This document shows, in pieces, positions 1 to 6,278 of a stretch of 17,303 nucleotides of DNA (position 1 is its first letter; each line of letters opens with the position of its first letter). The position numbers were made by a program, and so were the translations under genes. The notes under the pieces are model-generated. The model was given only the letters and a program-made list of their open reading frames with translations, had not been told where the DNA came from and ran no database searches. The DNA lies in contig JAFTMF010000206.1 of assembly GCA_017452565.1 (NCBI GenBank), positions 1-17,303 on the forward strand, written 5' to 3'. The DNA comes from Clostridia bacterium. Its GTDB lineage: Bacteria > Bacillota > Clostridia > Oscillospirales > CAG-272.

Positions 1-375
1 ACGGGGCTGTTTGCCGATTCGGCGCTCAGCGATCATTCGGCGGTGCATTCTCAGATTTTCCCCCTGCTCTTCGGCATCGGATGCGGGGATGAAGCGCTGA
101 AGGCTCGGCTGGTGGAGTTTATTGCGGCGAAAAAACTCACTTCCATGGGCGTTTATATGGCCTATTTCGCCCTCGCCGCGCTGAAAAATGCGGGAGAGGG
201 TGCGCTCTGTGAAGCCCTTGCCACCGACGGAGGGGCTTGGCTGAATATGATCGCCGAGGGGGCTACGGTTACCTTCGAGGCGTGGGGGAAGGATCAGAAG
301 TGGAACACCTCCCTCTTCCATCCTTGGGCAGTGGCACCGTTGATCGTGTTCTGCGATGGGGTGCGTCCCTATTGA
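1..375 (+). CDS. GH78-like alpha-L-rhamnosidase, C-terminal part (5' end outside window)
   Basis: The frame is open from base 1 and ends at TGA 373-375, so this is the last 124 residues of a longer protein. The stretch around 265-330 carries a strongly conserved block of bacterial alpha-L-rhamnosidases (six-hairpin, (alpha/alpha)6-barrel catalytic domain): FEAWGKDQKWNTS followed by HPWA. Upstream, GVYMAYFALAALKNAG also fits the helical repeats of that barrel. Such enzymes release terminal L-rhamnose from plant glycans or glycosides. Family knowledge: after the 'HPW..AP..' block most members continue into a C-terminal beta-sandwich of very roughly 80-100 residues. Here the frame stops almost at once (GVRPY, stop), so the protein is either a short variant or truncated. 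No signal peptide can be judged. A GTG at 43 is not the true start because the family similarity continues upstream of it. Family assignment is from recognised motifs only. Confidence 0.75.
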   Translation, partial: TGLFADSALSDHSAVHSQIFPLLFGIGCGDEALKARLVEFIAAKKLTSMGVYMAYFALAALKNAGEGALCEALATDGGAWLNMIAEGATVTFEAWGKDQKWNTSLFHPWAVAPLIVFCDGVRPY

Positions 376-405
376 TTATTTCCAAACAAGGCAAAGGAGA
401 ATACT

Positions 406-741
406 ATGAAAACAATCAAATGGTTGAAGATTACTGCAATTGTACAAGTGTTTTATGCACTTCTTTGTGCGGCGGCATTGATTTTGGTGGGGCTGTCCGA
501 TTCGATTCACGCGCTTTGCTTTCAAATTGGCGAAGGTATGTTTTTCTACGGCGGACTGTTACCCATTGCGCCCATTCTGCTGTGTGTCACTCTCTTTACC
601 TATTCCAAAGAGCGTGGGATTCCTGACGAGCGGGAGCGCATCGGGCGAAAATGGATTTGGGCGATTGTGCAGTGCTTGACAACGGCTTTGATCTGGACGA
701 TTTGCGGCGGTATTTTCGTCGCCCTCACCGGTGGTGTATAA
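406..741 (+). CDS. Small hypothetical membrane protein
   Basis: A 111-residue protein with ATG at 406 preceded by AAAGGAGA with good spacing. Three hydrophobic segments are visible, at about residues 8-29, 46-66 and 86-107, separated by a short charged loop rich in Glu and Arg (KERGIPDERERIG, about 68-80). I do not recognise the family and see no catalytic motif. It starts 30 bases after the rhamnosidase stop and is followed directly by a hairpin terminator, so it may be the last gene of the same transcript. Function unknown; the gene call is supported by the RBS, hydrophobic pattern and terminator. Confidence 0.7.
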   Translation: MKTIKWLKITAIVQVFYALLCAAALILVGLSDSIHALCFQIGEGMFFYGGLLPIAPILLCVTLFTYSKERGIPDERERIGRKWIWAIVQCLTTALIWTICGGIFVALTGGV

Positions 742-745
742 CAAG

Positions 746-778
746 ATAGAGCGGATACGAAATCCGCTCTATTCTTTT
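746..778 (+). terminator. Rho-independent terminator after the small membrane protein
   Basis: The stem ATAGAGCGGAT (746-756) pairs perfectly with ATCCGCTCTAT (762-772) around a 5-nt loop, followed by TCTTTT. It lies 5 nt after the stop codon and separates the preceding genes from the ABC transporter promoter at 800. Confidence 0.8.
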
Positions 779-799
779 GCAGAAATTCTGCAAAACGTA

Positions 800-828
800 T
801 TGACAAATGCATCTGTTTGTGGTATGAT
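800..828 (+). promoter_or_regulatory. Sigma-70 type promoter of the amino-acid ABC operon
   Basis: TTGACA at 800-805, a 17-nt spacer, and TATGAT at 823-828, with a predicted start near 835. This is a near-consensus vegetative promoter 64 nt upstream of the lipoprotein ATG. Confidence 0.85.
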
Positions 829-838
829 ACACCTATCC

Positions 839-856
839 ACTTTAGCACGCTAAAGT
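839..856. promoter_or_regulatory. Palindrome just downstream of the ABC operon start site, candidate operator
   Basis: ACTTTAGC (839-846) and GCTAAAGT (849-856) are perfect inverted 8-mers separated by 2 nt. The site begins about 4 nt after the predicted transcription start, where a bound repressor could block the strong promoter. A short mRNA hairpin is the alternative. I do not recognise the cognate regulator. Confidence 0.5.
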
Positions 857-891
857 ATCAACTATTTTTCAATCCAAAGGAGACTAACACA

Positions 892-1692
892 ATGAAAAAA
901 TTCCTGCTTGCAGCCCTTGCGCTGGTGATGATGCTCACCTGTTTCACCGCTTGCGGCGGCCAATCCGATCTGGCATACGTTGAGGACAACGGAAAGCTTA
1001 CCATCGGTATTACCATCTACTCCCCTATGAACTATTACGACGACAACGGCGATCTCATCGGCTTTGATACCGAATTTGCCAAGGCAGTTTGCGCAAAGCT
1101 GGGTGTAGAACCCGATTTCAAGGTCATCGACTGGAAGAACAAAGAGACCGAGCTGAAGGCGAAGAACATCGACGCAATCTGGAACGGTCTGACTGTTACC
1201 GAGGAGCGCCGTGAGAATATGGACTTCTCCACCAGCTACTTGATCAATAAGCAGTGCATCGTGATCAAGAAGGAAGATGCCGAGAAGTACACCTCCACCG
1301 AGAGCTTGAAGGATGCCCTGCTCACTGCTGAGGCTGAATCCGCTGGCGAAACAGCTATCAAGGCAGACAAGAATCTGAAGAACGCTACTTATAACCCCTC
1401 CGATTCTCAGCAGAATGCATTCGTTGCCCTTCTGGCAGGCAACGTGGACGCTATCGTGGTAGACTACACCATGGCAAAATCCACCTGCGGCAGCGGCGAC
1501 TACAAGGACTTCGTAATGATCGAAGGCATTGAGCTGACTCAGGAAGAGTATGCGATTGGCTTCCGTGTAGGCTCCGATATGACCGCTAAGGTAAACAAGA
1601 TCATCGAAGAGCTGGTTGCAGACGGTACGCTGAAGAAGATCGCCGAAAAGTACGATCTTACCGACCTGTACGAGGAAGCGCTGGGTAAATAA
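892..1692 (+). CDS. Amino-acid ABC transporter substrate-binding lipoprotein (SBP family 3)
   Basis: A 266-residue extracellular binding protein that would capture a polar amino acid and deliver it to the permease at 1692-2372. The N-terminus is a lipoprotein signal: MKK, a hydrophobic core, then lipobox FTAC with the lipidated Cys at residue 21. The body matches bacterial extracellular solute-binding family 3 (GlnH/ArtJ/FliY type): the early block LTIGITIYSPMNYYDDNGD, then GFDTEFAKAV, and NGLTVTEERRENMDFS. The start at 892 is chosen because an AAAGGAG box at 876-882 precedes it and the signal peptide begins there; an upstream in-frame ATG at 817 lies inside the promoter. Substrate specificity cannot be read from the sequence. 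First gene of a three-gene operon. Confidence 0.93.
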   Translation: MKKFLLAALALVMMLTCFTACGGQSDLAYVEDNGKLTIGITIYSPMNYYDDNGDLIGFDTEFAKAVCAKLGVEPDFKVIDWKNKETELKAKNIDAIWNGLTVTEERRENMDFSTSYLINKQCIVIKKEDAEKYTSTESLKDALLTAEAESAGETAIKADKNLKNATYNPSDSQQNAFVALLAGNVDAIVVDYTMAKSTCGSGDYKDFVMIEGIELTQEEYAIGFRVGSDMTAKVNKIIEELVADGTLKKIAEKYDLTDLYEEALGK

Positions 1693-2372
1693 TGAGCTTC
1701 TTGGATGTAACACTCAAACTGCTGTCGGGCTTTCAGGATACCCTTCTTCTCTTCTTCTTTACGCTCCTGTTAGCACTACCCCTGGGTTTGGTATTTACAT
1801 TTGGAACTATGAGCAAGTGGAAGCCCCTCAGTTTTGTAACGAGGGGCTTCGTTTACATCATCAGAGGCACGCCTCTGCTTCTGCAGCTTATGGTGGTGGT
1901 GTATATCCCCGGGATTGTGTTCAACAGCCCTCTGGTCCGATGGCCTATTTTTGCAGGCAATACCAATGCCGCATACTTTGCCGGTGCGCTGTTTGCCTTC
2001 GTCATTAACTACGCTTGCTATTTCAGCGAGATTTATCGCGGCGGTATCGAGAGCATCTCCCAGGGACAGTATGAGGCCGGTCAGGTGCTGGGTATGACTA
2101 AATCCCAGATCTTCTTCCGCATCGTGCTTCTGCAGGTGATCAAACGGATTATGGCGCCGGTTGCCAACGAGACGATCACGCTGGTAAAGGACACCGCCCT
2201 TGCCGCTACGGTTAACGTTTACGAGATCTACTTTATGTCCCGTGAGATTCTCAACAGCGAGTTCATCATCTGGCCCCTCTTCTATTCGGGCGCGTTCTAC
2301 CTCATTTTCAATGCGGGACTGACTTGGCTGTTCCGTCACATTGAGAAAAAACTGAGCTATTTCAGGAGCTGA
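1692..2372 (+). CDS. Amino-acid ABC transporter permease (HisM/GlnP type)
   Basis: A 226-residue inner-membrane protein with about five hydrophobic segments. It carries the cytoplasmic coupling (EAA) loop of polar amino-acid permeases, seen as GGIESISQGQYEAGQVLG followed by an IVLLQ stretch in place of the usual I-x-LP. This loop contacts the ATPase. Its ATG shares one base with the TAA of the lipoprotein gene (1690-1692), so the two are translationally coupled. Only one permease gene is present, so the channel is presumably a homodimer, as in many Firmicute systems. A GAG-GC-rich RBS is embedded in the lipoprotein 3' end. Confidence 0.92.
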   Translation: MSFLDVTLKLLSGFQDTLLLFFFTLLLALPLGLVFTFGTMSKWKPLSFVTRGFVYIIRGTPLLLQLMVVVYIPGIVFNSPLVRWPIFAGNTNAAYFAGALFAFVINYACYFSEIYRGGIESISQGQYEAGQVLGMTKSQIFFRIVLLQVIKRIMAPVANETITLVKDTALAATVNVYEIYFMSREILNSEFIIWPLFYSGAFYLIFNAGLTWLFRHIEKKLSYFRS

Positions 2373-2378
2373 TGCACC

Positions 2379-3158
2379 ATGGCAATATTCGAAGCGAAAA
2401 ACATTTATAAAAAATTCGGGGATACCGAGGTGCTCAAGGGCATCGACTTTTCTATGGAAAAGGGCGAGGTGCTCTGCATTATCGGATCCAGCGGCAGCGG
2501 TAAGACAACCTTGCTGCGTTGTATCAACTTTCTGGAGACGCCCGACCGAGGGGAATTCTATCTGAATGGTAATCTGCTTTTTGATGCCGCCGATAAAAAA
2601 TCTCACTCCGACGAAGAGATCCGGCAAAAACGGCTCCATTTGGGGCTGGTGTTCCAGTCTTTCAATCTCTTCCCCCAGTATACGGTGCTGGACAACGTCT
2701 GTCTCGCTCCTCTCCTGCTGGCGAAGGAGTCCCCCGATTACAAGAAGAACAAGAAGCAGATACGGGAGGAGATCCGTGCCCACGCCATTGAGCTTCTGAA
2801 AAAGGTGGGCTTAGAGGACAAGCTGGATAGCTATCCCTGTCAGATCTCGGGCGGACAGCAGCAGAGAGTGGCTATTGCCCGTGCGCTGGCGCTCAAGCCC
2901 GATATCCTCTGCTTTGACGAGCCTACCTCGGCGCTGGATCCCGAAATCACGGTGGAAGTGCTGGCGGTTATGAAAAATCTGGCTAAAGAGGACACTACGA
3001 TGCTGGTGGTCACCCACGAAATGGGCTTTGCCCGTGAGGTTTCCGACAAGGTGATCTTTATGGACAACGGCGTAATTGCAGAGATGGGAGATGCCGAAGA
3101 AGTATTTACCAATCCAAAGAGCCGTCGTCTGCAGGAATTCCTCAGCGTGATGAAATAA
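2379..3158 (+). CDS. Amino-acid ABC transporter ATP-binding protein (GlnQ/HisP type)
   Basis: A 259-residue cytoplasmic ATPase that powers the importer. All nucleotide-binding elements are intact: Walker A GSSGSGKT (36-43), Q-loop Gln93, signature SGGQQ (157-161), Walker B ILCFDE (176-181), D-loop SALD (184-187) and the switch His213 in VVTHEMGFA. The GFA after the H-loop is typical of the polar amino-acid subfamily. A lysine-rich insert (DYKKNKKQ, about 120-127) sits between the Q-loop and the signature. The RBS AGGAG overlaps the permease stop, and the gap is 6 nt. Last gene of the operon, ending at the hairpin cluster 3188-3282. Confidence 0.95.
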   Translation: MAIFEAKNIYKKFGDTEVLKGIDFSMEKGEVLCIIGSSGSGKTTLLRCINFLETPDRGEFYLNGNLLFDAADKKSHSDEEIRQKRLHLGLVFQSFNLFPQYTVLDNVCLAPLLLAKESPDYKKNKKQIREEIRAHAIELLKKVGLEDKLDSYPCQISGGQQQRVAIARALALKPDILCFDEPTSALDPEITVEVLAVMKNLAKEDTTMLVVTHEMGFAREVSDKVIFMDNGVIAEMGDAEEVFTNPKSRRLQEFLSVMK

Positions 3159-3187
3159 GGGCAGAAGCGGTTTTTGGCATAATATGC

Positions 3188-3217
3188 AATCGGGGGGCTT
3201 TGAAAAGTCCCCCGATT
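3188..3217. terminator. First GC-rich hairpin after the ABC operon
   Basis: AATCGGGGGGCTT (3188-3200) pairs with AAGTCCCCCGATT (3205-3217) with one G-T pair and a very tight loop. It is one of two related hairpins between the convergent ABC ATPase and leucine-rich-repeat genes. There is no long T-run on either side, so it may be a helper or decayed copy. Confidence 0.55.
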
Positions 3218-3266
3218 GTGCTCCCCTGATGGTTGCGAAAGTCCCCCGATGCAAAAGTCCCCCGAT
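3204..3266. repeat. Three direct copies of AAAGTCCCCCGAT
   Basis: The 13-mer AAAGTCCCCCGAT occurs at 3204-3216, 3238-3250 and 3254-3266. The first and third form the arms of the two hairpins; the middle one has no immediate partner. This suggests local duplication of a terminator module. Confidence 0.85.
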
Positions 3267-3282
3267 TGTTCGGGGGACTTTT
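3253..3282. terminator. Bidirectional terminator between convergent genes
   Basis: AAAAGTCCCCCGA (3253-3265), a 4-nt loop TTGT, and TCGGGGGACTTTT (3270-3282): a perfect 13-bp stem flanked by A-runs on one side and T-runs on the other. It can terminate the ABC operon on the plus strand and the gene ending at 3288 on the minus strand. Confidence 0.85.
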
Positions 3283-3287
3283 TGCGG

Positions 3288-3941
3288 TTAGGGCATAATA
3301 TAGTGGACTTGGCAAGAGGCAGGGAGGGCGAGTGTGGAGATGCAATGGGCGAATCCCACCGAAATGTCCAGATGCTTCAGGTTGGTGCATCTGATAAAGA
3401 TGCCGTTGTCGGCGATATAGCGGACGCTGGTGGGGATGGAGATGCGCTCCAGTGCAGAGCAATTACGGAATGCCCAGCCGTCGATGGATTCAATGCCGTG
3501 GCCCAGATGGATCTCTTTCAAGGAGGTACAGGAGTCGAATAACATTCCCTCGATCTTCTTCACGCTTCCGGGAATGCTAATGCTGCGCAGATTGGGGCAG
3601 TCGGCAAATGCGCGGAAGCCGATTTCTGTGACGCCGTCGGGGATGTAGATGCTTTGCAGATCGCGGCACGCTTCAAAGGCGCTGCGTTCGATGACGCGAA
3701 CGCCGTCGGGAAGATTCAGACGCTCCAAATGCCAACAATCATTGAATGCGCCTGCTTTAATTCGTACAAGGCCGTGGGGAAGATAAACAGCGCTGACGCT
3801 TTGATATCGAAATGCATCCTCGCCAATGGTATGAACTCCATCGGGAACACTTACGATACCGGTTTTGTTTTGATTGTCATCATAGTCAGTCAGCACTCCT
3901 CCGCTGATGGTCATACTACGATCTTTCGGTTTGAAAAACAT
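3288..3941 (-). CDS. BspA-type leucine-rich repeat protein (LRR_5)
   Basis: A 217-residue protein made almost entirely of about six 23-residue repeats of the BspA/LRR_5 kind. Each has a pattern close to 'L..I.LPDGV..I...AF..C', for example GVRVIERSAFEAC, GVTEIGFRAFADC and SVKKIEGMLFDSC. Such repeats form a solenoid used for protein or surface interactions. There is no signal peptide, transmembrane segment or anchor, so as read it is cytoplasmic, unlike many BspA relatives. ATG at 3941 is preceded on the minus strand by GAGGGA with 8-nt spacing and by a consensus promoter; an internal ATG at 3914 is less well supported. Single-gene unit ending at the shared terminator. Binding partner unknown. 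Confidence 0.85.
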   Translation of the reverse strand: MFFKPKDRSMTISGGVLTDYDDNQNKTGIVSVPDGVHTIGEDAFRYQSVSAVYLPHGLVRIKAGAFNDCWHLERLNLPDGVRVIERSAFEACRDLQSIYIPDGVTEIGFRAFADCPNLRSISIPGSVKKIEGMLFDSCTSLKEIHLGHGIESIDGWAFRNCSALERISIPTSVRYIADNGIFIRCTNLKHLDISVGFAHCISTLALPASCQVHYIMP

Positions 3942-3976
3942 AATCTTATCCCTCGCTTTATGTATGGTTTGCTCTC

Positions 3977-4005
3977 ATTTTAGCACGAAAACAATGGTTT
4001 GTCAA
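3977..4005 (-). promoter_or_regulatory. Promoter of the leucine-rich repeat gene
   Basis: On the minus strand, TTGACA (4005-4000), a 17-nt spacer and TAAAAT (3982-3977), 36 nt upstream of the ATG at 3941. The -35 lies in a partial palindrome, GGTTTGTCAACC (3997-4008). The 8-mer ATGGTTTG is repeated on the plus strand at 3964 and 3994. Confidence 0.8.
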
Positions 4006-4023
4006 CCAAAAAGCGGTAATTGT

Positions 4024-4038
4024 TGTGACTTAGTCACA
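4024..4038. promoter_or_regulatory. CRP-like palindrome upstream of trxA, candidate Crp/Fnr-family binding site
   Basis: TGTGACTTAGTCACA is a perfect inverted repeat, TGTGAC-TTA-GTCACA, with the half-site TGTGA/TCACA known for CRP. Its centre (4031) is 41 bp upstream of the predicted trxA start (about 4072), the class II activator position. The spacing between half-sites is one base shorter than the classical CRP site. The nearest candidate protein is the regulator at 4459-5133. Confidence 0.65.
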
Positions 4039-4059
4039 GAAATACCCGGTAGAATATGC

Positions 4060-4065
4060 TACAAT
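4060..4065 (+). promoter_or_regulatory. trxA -10 element without a recognisable -35
   Basis: TACAAT at 4060-4065 is preceded by TGC, giving an extended -10. At the 17-nt position (4037-4042) there is only CAGAAA, which is not -35-like. The palindrome at 4024-4038 reaches this position, consistent with an activator-dependent promoter. The 5' UTR would be about 90 nt. Confidence 0.6.
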
Positions 4066-4161
4066 GGAATCACAAAAAAGAAATCGGCAAATCAAAACGA
4101 AAAGAATGATCTGCCGAATATTATCCAATACTGTACTTATAAATAGAAAGGAATTTGAACT

Positions 4162-4470
4162 ATGTCAGTACTTGTTGTAACGAGCGAAAATTTCGAGGCT
4201 GTGAAGAACAGCGATAAACCCGTCCTCTTGGACTTTTACGCCGATTGGTGCGGCCCTTGCCGTATGGTTGCCCCCTTCGTGGCACAGATTGCCGATGAGC
4301 ATCCGGAGTATCTTATCTGCAAGATCAACGTGGACAACTCCCCCGAGCTGGCAAAAGAGTTCGGCGTGATGAGCATCCCCACGCTGGTAGTGATGAAAGA
4401 AGGCAAGGTAGTCAATCAGTCTGCAGGTGCAAGACCCAAGGCGCAGATCCTTGCAATGTTAGAGGGCTAA
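4162..4470 (+). CDS. trxA: Thioredoxin
   Basis: A 102-residue cytoplasmic thioredoxin, which reduces disulfides in client proteins and is re-reduced by thioredoxin reductase (5235-6152). The active site WCGPC occupies residues 29-33, preceded by the conserved DFYAD strand, and the cis-proline loop is present as SIPTLVV. Length is normal for the family. The ATG follows AGAAAGGAA with suitable spacing. The last 12 bases overlap the 3' end of the convergent Crp/Fnr-type gene, and no terminator separates them. A CRP-like palindrome lies in its promoter. Confidence 0.96.
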   Translation: MSVLVVTSENFEAVKNSDKPVLLDFYADWCGPCRMVAPFVAQIADEHPEYLICKINVDNSPELAKEFGVMSIPTLVVMKEGKVVNQSAGARPKAQILAMLEG

Positions 4471-5133
4471 TTCCTTCAGTCGCCTTTTGTCGGTGATCCT
4501 CACACCCTTGCGGGAAAGCTCTACGATTCCCTCGGTGGCGAAGTATTTCAGCATCCTTGACACCACCTCTCGGGCAGATCCCATGTATTTGGCGATCTGC
4601 TCGTGGGTGAGGGGAACAACGTCCGATCCGGTGCGGGCGACCTCGTCGCAAAGGAAGATGGCAAGGCGGCGGTCCATGCTCATAAAGAGGATCTGCTGCA
4701 TAACCCACATCACGTCGGAGAAACGGCTTACCGTGGTCTCCAGCGCGAAGATTTTGATGTTGGGATTGCGCTCTGATACTGCTGCGAAGGCGTAACTGCT
4801 GAGTACGTAGCACTCGCTGTTTTCCTCGGCATCTACGTGGACGTCGAAGGTAACGCTCTGCAGGACGCAGGAGGCCGACAGCATACACAGATCACCGTCG
4901 TGGAGACGGTAGAGGGTGATCTCCTTCCCCTCTTCCGAAAGAATATAGACTCTCAAACAGCCCTTTCTGAGCAGAATCACCCCGGCGCACTCGTTCGCAT
5001 TGTGAATGTTCGTCCCTTTGGGATAGGTGAGTGCCAGCGAATGCTCGCAGATAAAATCTCTGTCCGCTTCGGTGATTTCCGTCCAGAAGGGGAACATTTT
5101 TTGATAGACCGGTTCAAACATCGCTCTTCCCAT
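4459..5133 (-). CDS. Crp/Fnr-family transcriptional regulator
   Basis: A 224-residue cytoplasmic DNA-binding protein. Residues roughly 20-125 resemble the cyclic-nucleotide-binding-like beta-roll (VILLRKGCLRVYILSEEGKE, then HDGDLC). A long dimerisation helix follows, then a winged helix-turn-helix (VPLTHEQIAKYMGSAREVV onward, about 170-215). The recognition helix reads R188-E189-x3-R193, the same pattern E. coli CRP uses to read TGTGA. Several cysteines are present (including C-x5-C at GDLCMLSASC), but there is no typical N-terminal FNR cluster, so the signal (redox, haem, nucleotide) cannot be assigned. ATG 5133 is chosen because GGAGGG lies 7 nt upstream and the promoter at 5167-5195 starts transcription near 5160, which rules out the longer frame to 5223. 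Convergent with trxA, divergent from trxB. Confidence 0.88.
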   Translation of the reverse strand: MGRAMFEPVYQKMFPFWTEITEADRDFICEHSLALTYPKGTNIHNANECAGVILLRKGCLRVYILSEEGKEITLYRLHDGDLCMLSASCVLQSVTFDVHVDAEENSECYVLSSYAFAAVSERNPNIKIFALETTVSRFSDVMWVMQQILFMSMDRRLAIFLCDEVARTGSDVVPLTHEQIAKYMGSAREVVSRMLKYFATEGIVELSRKGVRITDKRRLKELAL

Positions 5134-5166
5134 ACGATACCCTCCATGTGGACAATTTCTATGGGT

Positions 5167-5195
5167 ATTATACCGCTGTTTGGACGAAAAGTCAA
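5167..5195 (-). promoter_or_regulatory. Promoter of the Crp/Fnr-family regulator
   Basis: On the minus strand, TTGACT (5195-5190), a 17-nt spacer and a perfect TATAAT (5172-5167), predicting a start near 5160. This fixes translation to the ATG at 5133. Confidence 0.85.
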
Positions 5196-5197
5196 TT

Positions 5198-5211
5198 GAT
5201 TTTCGAAAATC
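5198..5211. promoter_or_regulatory. 14-bp perfect palindrome between the regulator and trxB
   Basis: GATTTTCGAAAATC is its own reverse complement. It directly abuts the regulator's -35 box and lies 24 nt upstream of the trxB ATG, so a bound protein could act on both divergent genes. Its sequence differs from the TGTGA palindrome upstream of trxA, so a second regulator would be implied. A chance AT-rich palindrome is possible. Confidence 0.45.
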
Positions 5212-5234
5212 GAAATCGAACAAGAGGTAGTTTT

Positions 5235-6152
5235 ATGGAACGAATTTACGATATGATCGTTTTAGGCGGCGGTCCTGCGGGATATGCGGCCGCTCTTTAC
5301 GCCGCACGTGCAGGACTTAGCGTACTGGTGATGGAACGGATGGCGGCAGGGGGACAGATGACCCTCACCGGTGACATCGAGAATTATCCCGGTATCGAGG
5401 CGGTGGACGGCATCACCCTGGGTATGCAGATGCAGGCGAATGCCGAAAAATTCGGCGCACAGACCGAGTATACCGAGGTGACGGCGGTGGATCTTGCCGC
5501 CACACCCAAGCAGATCGACACTTGGACGGGCACATTCTACGCTAAAACCGTAGTGATCGCTACCGGTGCCAATCCCCGTGCACTGGGCGTTGCGGGCGAG
5601 GAATCGCTGGTGGGCAGAGGCGTGCACTACTGCGCCCACTGCGACGGCAGATTCTATCAGGGCAAGACCGTGATGGTGGTAGGCGGCGGCAATTCCGCTG
5701 TTTCCGATGCACTCTATCTCTCCCATTTGGCGGAAAAGGTGTATTTGGTGCACCGCCGTGATACTTTGCGGGCAACGAAAATCTATCACGCACCGCTGGA
5801 AAAGGCAGAAAACATCGAATTTTGCTATAACAGCGCCGTTTCCGAGTTTCTCGTAGACGGCAGAGTGATAGGCGCAAAACTTCGTGATACAAAGACCGGC
5901 GAGATTCGGGAGGTTGCCTGCGACGGCGTATTCGTCAGCATCGGCAGACAGCCTGCTACCGAATTTTTGGCAGGACAGCTGGAGCTGGACAACGCCGGCT
6001 ACATCGTGGCCGACGAGACGACCAAGACCTCCATTCCCGGCGTATTTGCCGCAGGAGACGTGCGGACGAAGGCGCTCCGGCAGGTGGTAACTGCCGCCGC
6101 AGACGGCGCCGTTGCCGCTCACTTTGCGGAGGAGTATTTGTCCACGCTGTAA
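5235..6152 (+). CDS. trxB: Thioredoxin reductase
   Basis: A 305-residue flavoprotein that passes electrons from NADPH through FAD and a redox disulfide to thioredoxin. The FAD site is GGGPAG (11-16). The redox-active pair is C133-A-H-C136 in HYCAHCDGRF; most bacterial enzymes have Ala-Thr between the cysteines. The NADPH domain has GGGNSA and the HRRDTLR phosphate-binding motif, which argues against the ferredoxin-dependent type lacking these. The C-terminal FAD block GVFAAGDVR is intact. ATG 5235 is preceded by AAGAGGTAG; the longer frame from 5148 reads through the divergent promoter. No clear plus-strand promoter was found in the 100-nt gap, and no terminator follows. Confidence 0.94.
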   Translation: MERIYDMIVLGGGPAGYAAALYAARAGLSVLVMERMAAGGQMTLTGDIENYPGIEAVDGITLGMQMQANAEKFGAQTEYTEVTAVDLAATPKQIDTWTGTFYAKTVVIATGANPRALGVAGEESLVGRGVHYCAHCDGRFYQGKTVMVVGGGNSAVSDALYLSHLAEKVYLVHRRDTLRATKIYHAPLEKAENIEFCYNSAVSEFLVDGRVIGAKLRDTKTGEIREVACDGVFVSIGRQPATEFLAGQLELDNAGYIVADETTKTSIPGVFAAGDVRTKALRQVVTAAADGAVAAHFAEEYLSTL

Positions 6153-6216
6153 GGGCGTATGTTGGCGTAGGAAAGTGCAAGCATAGAAAGAAGTTTTAGG
6201 AATTTGTCCGGAGTTC

Positions 6217-6245
6217 TTGCAATTTGCTGCAAAATAGAGTATACT
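6217..6245 (+). promoter_or_regulatory. Promoter of the superoxide reductase operon
   Basis: TTGCAA (6217-6222), a 17-nt spacer, TATACT (6240-6245), predicted start near 6252. An inverted repeat TTGCA-N6-TGCAA (6217-6232) overlaps the -35 box and could be an operator. Confidence 0.7.
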
Positions 6246-6278
6246 ATAGATAATAAATCTCATCTGGAGGAACTTATT

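Noticed and set aside
839..856. HrcA CIRCE element at TTTAGCAC-GCTAAA
   Set aside because: CIRCE is TTAGCACTC-N9-GAGTGCTAA; here the arms are 8 nt with a 2-nt gap and the gene is a transporter, not a chaperone.
862..1713. 283-codon open frame on the minus strand opposite the substrate-binding protein
   Set aside because: Antisense shadow of a lipoprotein gene with clear signal peptide, RBS and promoter on the plus strand.
1776..2783. 335-codon minus-strand frame across permease and ATPase
   Set aside because: It spans two overlapping-operon genes with conserved motifs on the other strand; no independent support.
3188..3282. CRISPR-like array from the three AAAGTCCCCCGAT copies
   Set aside because: Repeats are only 13 nt, spacing is uneven (34 and 16 nt), they form terminator stems, and no cas genes are nearby.
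5134..5223. 30-residue N-terminal extension of the Crp/Fnr-type regulator
   Set aside because: It would need transcription from upstream of the consensus promoter at 5167-5195, and a GGAGGG box sits just before the ATG at 5133.
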